Origin: Meridianimaribacter flavus
GTDB taxonomy: Bacteria > Bacteroidota > Bacteroidia > Flavobacteriales > Flavobacteriaceae
Direction of reading: 5' to 3'
Length of the DNA: 64,000 nt
Assembly: GCF_004366715.1 (NCBI RefSeq)
Contig: NZ_SOQZ01000004.1
Location: 124,001 to 188,000 of the forward strand
The translations under genes and the position numbers were made by a program. Positions 60,557 to 64,000 of the stretch are shown here, piece after piece (within the stretch, counting starts at the first letter, position 1; each line of letters begins with the position of its first letter). The notes under the pieces are model-generated. The model saw nothing but the letters and a program-made list of their open reading frames with translations. It did not search any database and was not told the origin of the DNA.

Positions 60557-60608
60557 CGTTCTAAATTATAATTTAGCACGACGCATAACTGTTTATACTT
60601 CAATTTTG
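60557..60608 (+). promoter_or_regulatory. Shared 20-bp motif and promoter of the serine-hydrolase operon
   Basis: CGTTCTAAATTATAATTTAG (60557-60576) contains a perfect 16-bp palindrome (CTAAATTATAATTTAG). A -7-like box CAATTTTG (60601-60608) lies 24 bases on, 34 before the ATG. A related copy sits, reversed, before the outer membrane gene at 63425. Confidence 0.6.
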
Positions 60609-60641
60609 CAGTATCAAATAATCAATTAAAAACGAACAGTT

Positions 60642-61721
60642 ATGACAACTTTACACAAACTTTTAATGGCATTTATAATTGCAATTTTAATGCTTTTCAC
60701 ATCATGTTCAACCGATGATGACAACAACACAGCTTCCATTAATTACACAACTGCTGAAAATTTATTAACCGACATCAACTTTCAAGGTTATGCTATTATC
60801 ACAAAAAATGGAAACGATTTGGTACGACAAGGTTTTGGCTTAGCCAATGAAAACACAGCACTTCCTCAAGATTACGAAATAGCATATCGTATTGGTTCGG
60901 TGTCTAAAACGCTTACAGCAGCAGCAATTATTCAGCTAAAACGCGATGGTTATATTTCTAATTATAATCAAACTTTAGATGAATTTGATCCTGAATTTCC
61001 AAACGGAAATCAAATTAATATTGCTCAACTGTTATCGCATCAATCCGGTATTCCAGACTATCAATTTGTGGTTGAAGACGCTACAGAACAAGGTTACTTT
61101 TTTGATGAAGAAGACATCTATGAAGTGATTATGGAACTCATTTCCGAAAACGGACTCAATTTCACACCTGGCGCAGGAAAACAATACAGTAACTCTAACT
61201 ACCTTATCGCTGCGTTGTTGGTTGAAGAACTTACAGATATGTCTTACCACGAGTACATTCAGCAGAACATTTTCAATCCTTTGCAAATGACAAACACGTA
61301 CAGAGGTACAGATCATATTAACTCAACCACACATGCAGAAGGCTATAACAATGGTAATGTAAACAGTGTTTACCCAATGAATTTAGCGTTTGGCGCTGGT
61401 GATTTTAGCAGCTCACCAAAAGATATGGAAACGTGGACAAATGCGGTAAAAACAAACTGGTTTACAACTGCTGAAAAAGATGAAATATTCGCCAAAGATG
61501 TACCAAGTGGTTATGTAGATTTTGGTTTAGGTTGGTTTACCACACAAGAAGGCAATACAACACTTTACTGGCATGGTGGCGATATAGACGGTTATTGGAG
61601 CATGATTGGTTTTGTACCAGAACACAACGCTACCATTGTGCTATTAAGCAATCAGCAAGACGATTCTGGTGAACAACGCAATACCATAATTCAGCAACTG
61701 TTAACTAATGAATTTAATTAA
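60642..61721 (+). CDS. Serine hydrolase lipoprotein (class C beta-lactamase-like fold)
   Basis: The 359-residue protein has a lipobox (FTSC, Cys about 22) and acidic residues after it. The active-site motifs are GSVSKTLTAAA (SxxK), YSNSNYLIAALL (YxN) and WHGGDIDGYWS (HGG in place of the KTG box). These are penicillin-binding/esterase-type hydrolases; most are peptidases or esterases and not resistance enzymes. First gene of a three-gene operon ending at a terminator at 63248. Confidence 0.9.
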   Translation: MTTLHKLLMAFIIAILMLFTSCSTDDDNNTASINYTTAENLLTDINFQGYAIITKNGNDLVRQGFGLANENTALPQDYEIAYRIGSVSKTLTAAAIIQLKRDGYISNYNQTLDEFDPEFPNGNQINIAQLLSHQSGIPDYQFVVEDATEQGYFFDEEDIYEVIMELISENGLNFTPGAGKQYSNSNYLIAALLVEELTDMSYHEYIQQNIFNPLQMTNTYRGTDHINSTTHAEGYNNGNVNSVYPMNLAFGAGDFSSSPKDMETWTNAVKTNWFTTAEKDEIFAKDVPSGYVDFGLGWFTTQEGNTTLYWHGGDIDGYWSMIGFVPEHNATIVLLSNQQDDSGEQRNTIIQQLLTNEFN

Positions 61722-61746
61722 GGTTCAATCTTAAACATCACACAAA

Positions 61747-62607
61747 ATGCAACATACCAACATACTATTAGCAGGTGCTACAGGCTATTTAGGCAAGCAT
61801 TTATTAAGGGTTTTAATAGAAAAACAAAACCAGGTGGTTGCTATTGTCCGTAAGCCAAATCAGATAGATAATCCTAATGAAAATTTTCTGGAAATTAAGC
61901 AGGCTGAAGTCACCAAACCCGAAACTTTAAGAGATATTTGTAAAGGGATAGATACGGTTATTTCAACCGTTGGTATTACGAGACAGAAGGATGGTTTAAC
62001 CTATATGGATGTCGATTATCAAGCGAATATGAATTTACTTGCTGAAGCTAAAAAGTCTGGTGTAAATCACTTTGTTTATGTGTCTGCTATTAATGGCGAT
62101 AAACATCGACATTTGAAAATTTTTGAAGCCAAAGAAAAGTTTGTTGATGCTTTAAAAACATCAGGATTAAATTATACCATTATTAGACCTAACGGTTTTT
62201 TCTCAGATATGAAAGATTTTCTGCAAATGGCTAAATCGGGTCGTGTGTATTTATTTGGATCAGGAAATCAAAAATTCAACCCAATTCATGGAGAGGATTT
62301 AGCAAAAGCTATTGTCGATAACTTAGAAGATTACAATAACGAATTAACCGTTGGAGGTCCTGATATATTAAGCTTAAATGATATTAGTAAACTCGCACTG
62401 ACTTCATTAAACAAGCCAATAAAAATAACGCATTTACCAGATTGGATAAGACGATTCATCATTTGGACTTTAAGAACATTTACCAGCGTTAAAATCTATG
62501 GTCCGATTGAATTTTTCTTAACGTTAATGGCAGACGATAATGTGGCGCCTACCTATGGAAAATATCATTTAAAAGACTATTTTAGAGAAGAAGCTAAAAC
62601 GCTATAA
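61747..62607 (+). CDS. Atypical SDR NAD(P)-binding protein
   Basis: The 286-residue protein begins with the GATGYLGKHLLRVLIE dinucleotide loop and has VISTVGITRQKDGLTYMDVD, FVYVSAINGDKHRHLKIFEA and LNYTIIRPNGFFSDMKDFLQ. It resembles the NmrA-like/UGE-like group. The substrate is unknown. It begins 25 bases after the serine hydrolase and ends 3 before the acetyltransferase. Confidence 0.9.
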   Translation: MQHTNILLAGATGYLGKHLLRVLIEKQNQVVAIVRKPNQIDNPNENFLEIKQAEVTKPETLRDICKGIDTVISTVGITRQKDGLTYMDVDYQANMNLLAEAKKSGVNHFVYVSAINGDKHRHLKIFEAKEKFVDALKTSGLNYTIIRPNGFFSDMKDFLQMAKSGRVYLFGSGNQKFNPIHGEDLAKAIVDNLEDYNNELTVGGPDILSLNDISKLALTSLNKPIKITHLPDWIRRFIIWTLRTFTSVKIYGPIEFFLTLMADDNVAPTYGKYHLKDYFREEAKTL

Positions 62608-62610
62608 ATT

Positions 62611-63228
62611 ATGAATATTCCAGATCCAAATACCGTTTTCCCGTTAGCCAATTACAATAAGCTTTGTTTTTTGAAAAACTACATTAAAAATCCGAACATT
62701 GAGGTTGGTGATTACACCTATTACGACGATTTTGAAACGGTTTCAAATTTTGAAAAAAATGTAAAGTATCATTTTGATTTTATTGATGATAAACTCATCA
62801 TTGGAAAGTTTTGCATGATTGCTTCTGGTGCAACCTTTATTATGAATGGTGGTAATCATTTAACCGAAGCCACATCTGCTTACCCTTTTGCCATTTTTGG
62901 TGGTGCATGGCAACATGCTATGGATGACAAAACCTATCCAACCAAAGGGAATACTATAATTGGGAATGATGTGTGGATTGGTCACGACGCTACCATTATG
63001 CCTGGTGTAACCATTGGTGATGGAGCAATAATAGCCACAAAAGCAGTTGTTACAAAAAGTGTAGAACCCTATACTATTGTAGGTGGTAATCCTGCTAAAC
63101 CTATTAAAAAACGTTTTTCAGAAGACACCATTTCTAAATTATTAGAACTTAAATGGTGGGATTGGGAGATTGAAAAAATCACTAAAAATGTAAATAAACT
63201 TACTTCCCATCCCGAGGAGTTGTTATAA
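62611..63228 (+). CDS. CatB/Vat-type hexapeptide O-acetyltransferase
   Basis: The 205-residue protein has the xenobiotic-acetyltransferase layout: [40 protein letters not shown], the catalytic His in [34 protein letters not shown] and [15 protein letters not shown]. Family members acetylate streptogramins or chloramphenicol, but many chromosomal relatives have other or unknown substrates, so resistance is not inferred. Last gene before a strong terminator. Confidence 0.92.
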   Translation: MNIPDPNTVFPLANYNKLCFLKNYIKNPNIEVGDYTYYDDFETVSNFEKNVKYHFDFIDDKLIIGKFCMIASGATFIMNGGNHLTEATSAYPFAIFGGAWQHAMDDKTYPTKGNTIIGNDVWIGHDATIMPGVTIGDGAIIATKAVVTKSVEPYTIVGGNPAKPIKKRFSEDTISKLLELKWWDWEIEKITKNVNKLTSHPEELL

Positions 63229-63247
63229 ATAAACCCTAAGAACTAAT

Positions 63248-63280
63248 AAAAGGCTTAATAGTAAAACTGTTAAGTCTTTT
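63248..63280 (+). terminator. Rho-independent terminator
   Basis: AAAAGGCTTAATAGT pairs with ACTGTTAAGTCTTTT (15 pairs, two G-T wobbles) around an AAA loop, followed by TCT. It lies 20 bases after the acetyltransferase stop and ends the operon. Confidence 0.85.
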
Positions 63281-63327
63281 TCTATTCATGTAAAAATTAA
63301 GGATTAGTACTAAATATCAAAAAGGTA

Positions 63328-63375
63328 CCGAATCATAATTCAGAACGATTAGCCTTCACTTCTACTGCATCTTTG
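63328..63375 (+). promoter_or_regulatory. Second copy of the 20-bp motif with promoter
   Basis: The plus strand holds CCGAATCATAATTCAGAACG (63328-63347). Its reverse complement matches the motif at 60557-60576 at 16 of 20 positions. A -7-like box CATCTTTG (63368-63375) lies 20 bases on, 49 before the ATG at 63425. Confidence 0.55.
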
Positions 63376-63424
63376 TACCATCAAAATTTCAATCAAAAAA
63401 CGAACAATTTAAACATCAATCACA

Positions 63425-64000
63425 ATGAAAAAATTAGTAATTATCTGCCTGTCACTTTTTACATGTAATGTTTTTGCACAACAGATCTCAGAGTCATCTA
63501 ACCAAAGTGACAATGAATTAAAATACAGAGTGAGCTTTCCTGCTATTATCTTATCCAATATAGGTGACGGAGGAAAAAGAACCAACACGCAACACATTGA
63601 ATTACATCTAAAACGTGAGCTTGACGCCAAAAACATTGTTGGTGTAAAATTTGCCACTTGGCGTTTGTTTCAACCTATGGGAATTCAATGGTGGGATGGA
63701 CTTACAGATAAAATAGATTCTGAAACCGAATTTTATCCTGGTTATTTACGTGAAACCGGTATTGGTATCTCTTATCAACGTATGCTTTGGAAAGGGTTGT
63801 TTGCTTCAGTTGAAGTTTTACCATTATACAAAACCTATTTAGACCTTGATGACAAAAAAACAGCCAACGGTTTTAAACTTTACAATTCGTATCATATTGG
63901 TTATCATTTTGCTTTTGGTAAAAAGAAACAGTTTTTTATAGAACCACAATTTCATTGTAATGTTTGGCATTTTGACACCAATACGCCAGATTCATTTAAA
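63425..64000 (+). CDS. Outer membrane/secreted protein, N-terminal part (runs off window)
   Basis: The frame is open from the ATG at 63425 to the window end (192 codons). It starts with a signal peptide (MKKLVIICLSLFTCNVFAQQ) and continues with alternating amphipathic strands (FATWRLFQPMGIQWWDGLTD, ETGIGISYQRMLWKGLFASV, SYHIGYHFAFGKKKQFFIEP) typical of a beta-barrel outer membrane protein. The family is not recognised. It shares its promoter motif with the upstream serine-hydrolase operon. Confidence 0.75.
   Translation, partial: MKKLVIICLSLFTCNVFAQQISESSNQSDNELKYRVSFPAIILSNIGDGGKRTNTQHIELHLKRELDAKNIVGVKFATWRLFQPMGIQWWDGLTDKIDSETEFYPGYLRETGIGISYQRMLWKGLFASVEVLPLYKTYLDLDDKKTANGFKLYNSYHIGYHFAFGKKKQFFIEPQFHCNVWHFDTNTPDSFK

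Noticed and set aside
62611-63228. Antibiotic resistance call for the Vat/CatB-like acetyltransferase
   Set aside because: The fold and His motif are present, but chromosomal relatives have varied or unknown substrates and no mobile element is near.
1-64000. rRNA, tRNA, insertion sequences, phage genes and CRISPR arrays
   Set aside because: I read all gaps on both strands and saw no tRNA-like cloverleaf, rRNA block, transposase or integrase frame.

Overview
The window is low-GC DNA from a member of the Bacteroidota, most likely a marine member of the Flavobacteriaceae. Support comes from type IX secretion (T9SS) cargo with CHU_C-type and type A sorting ends, a PorP/SprF-type protein, a SusC/SusD polysaccharide utilisation locus with GH16 and GH3 enzymes, -7 promoter boxes of the TAnnTTTG type, and near absence of Shine-Dalgarno sequences. 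I found no rRNA, tRNA, CRISPR array, insertion sequence or phage.

Layout. 1-7574 (minus): a T9SS surface module, made of a large secreted protein cut by the window edge, an unusual SprF-like/coiled-coil/SPOR fusion, a CHU_C-sorted Ig-like protein, then a beta-helix-like secreted protein and a small secreted protein. 7724-22127 (minus): a compact beta-glucan (laminarin-type) utilisation locus, consisting of a membrane-anchored propeller/LuxR regulator, SusC, SusD, a PKD-containing glycan-binding lipoprotein with a duplicated domain, a GH16 with a related accessory domain, GH3 and a second GH16. 22325-29124 (plus): an RND efflux operon bracketed by a GbsR/MarR gene and a TetR gene, with a perfect inverted repeat over its promoter. 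29173-34739 (minus): a tight six-gene run joining two STAS-like proteins, a PAS protein and a receiver to two secreted proteins. It sits next to a large PAS/GAF/AAA+ sigma54 activator (34931-38485), and the gap between them holds twin repeats and a sigma54-like promoter.

38834-45104 (plus): two small-molecule or redox operons around two AraC regulators. Each operon has 9-13 bp direct repeats spaced exactly 21 bp upstream. The first contains an AhpD-like protein, a membrane protein, an NTF2-like protein and a membrane protein with a DAVSGAT flavin-attachment-like motif. The second contains DUF5367-like, DUF1772-like and NmrA-like genes. 45610-53530 (minus): NhaA, a histidine kinase and an NtrC-type regulator, followed by an apparent sigma54 operon. 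That operon encodes two small proteins, glutamate dehydrogenase, a GreA/Rnk-like protein, two paralogous helical proteins and a double universal stress protein. A near-consensus -24/-12 promoter and a 9-bp-arm inverted repeat lie between regulator and operon.

53828-58656 (plus): acetyltransferase, epimerase-like protein, an unknown lipoprotein behind two identical palindromes, and a DTG/DTG/PDZ protein. 58735-64000 (plus): a soluble TolB-like/TPR/AraC fusion regulator, then a serine hydrolase/NAD-binding/acetyltransferase operon and an outer membrane protein. The last two units share a 20-bp motif in front of their promoters.

The strongest candidates for undescribed biology are the two sigma54 circuits, the paired operator motifs and the SprF fusion. 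All regulatory calls are pattern readings without experimental support.
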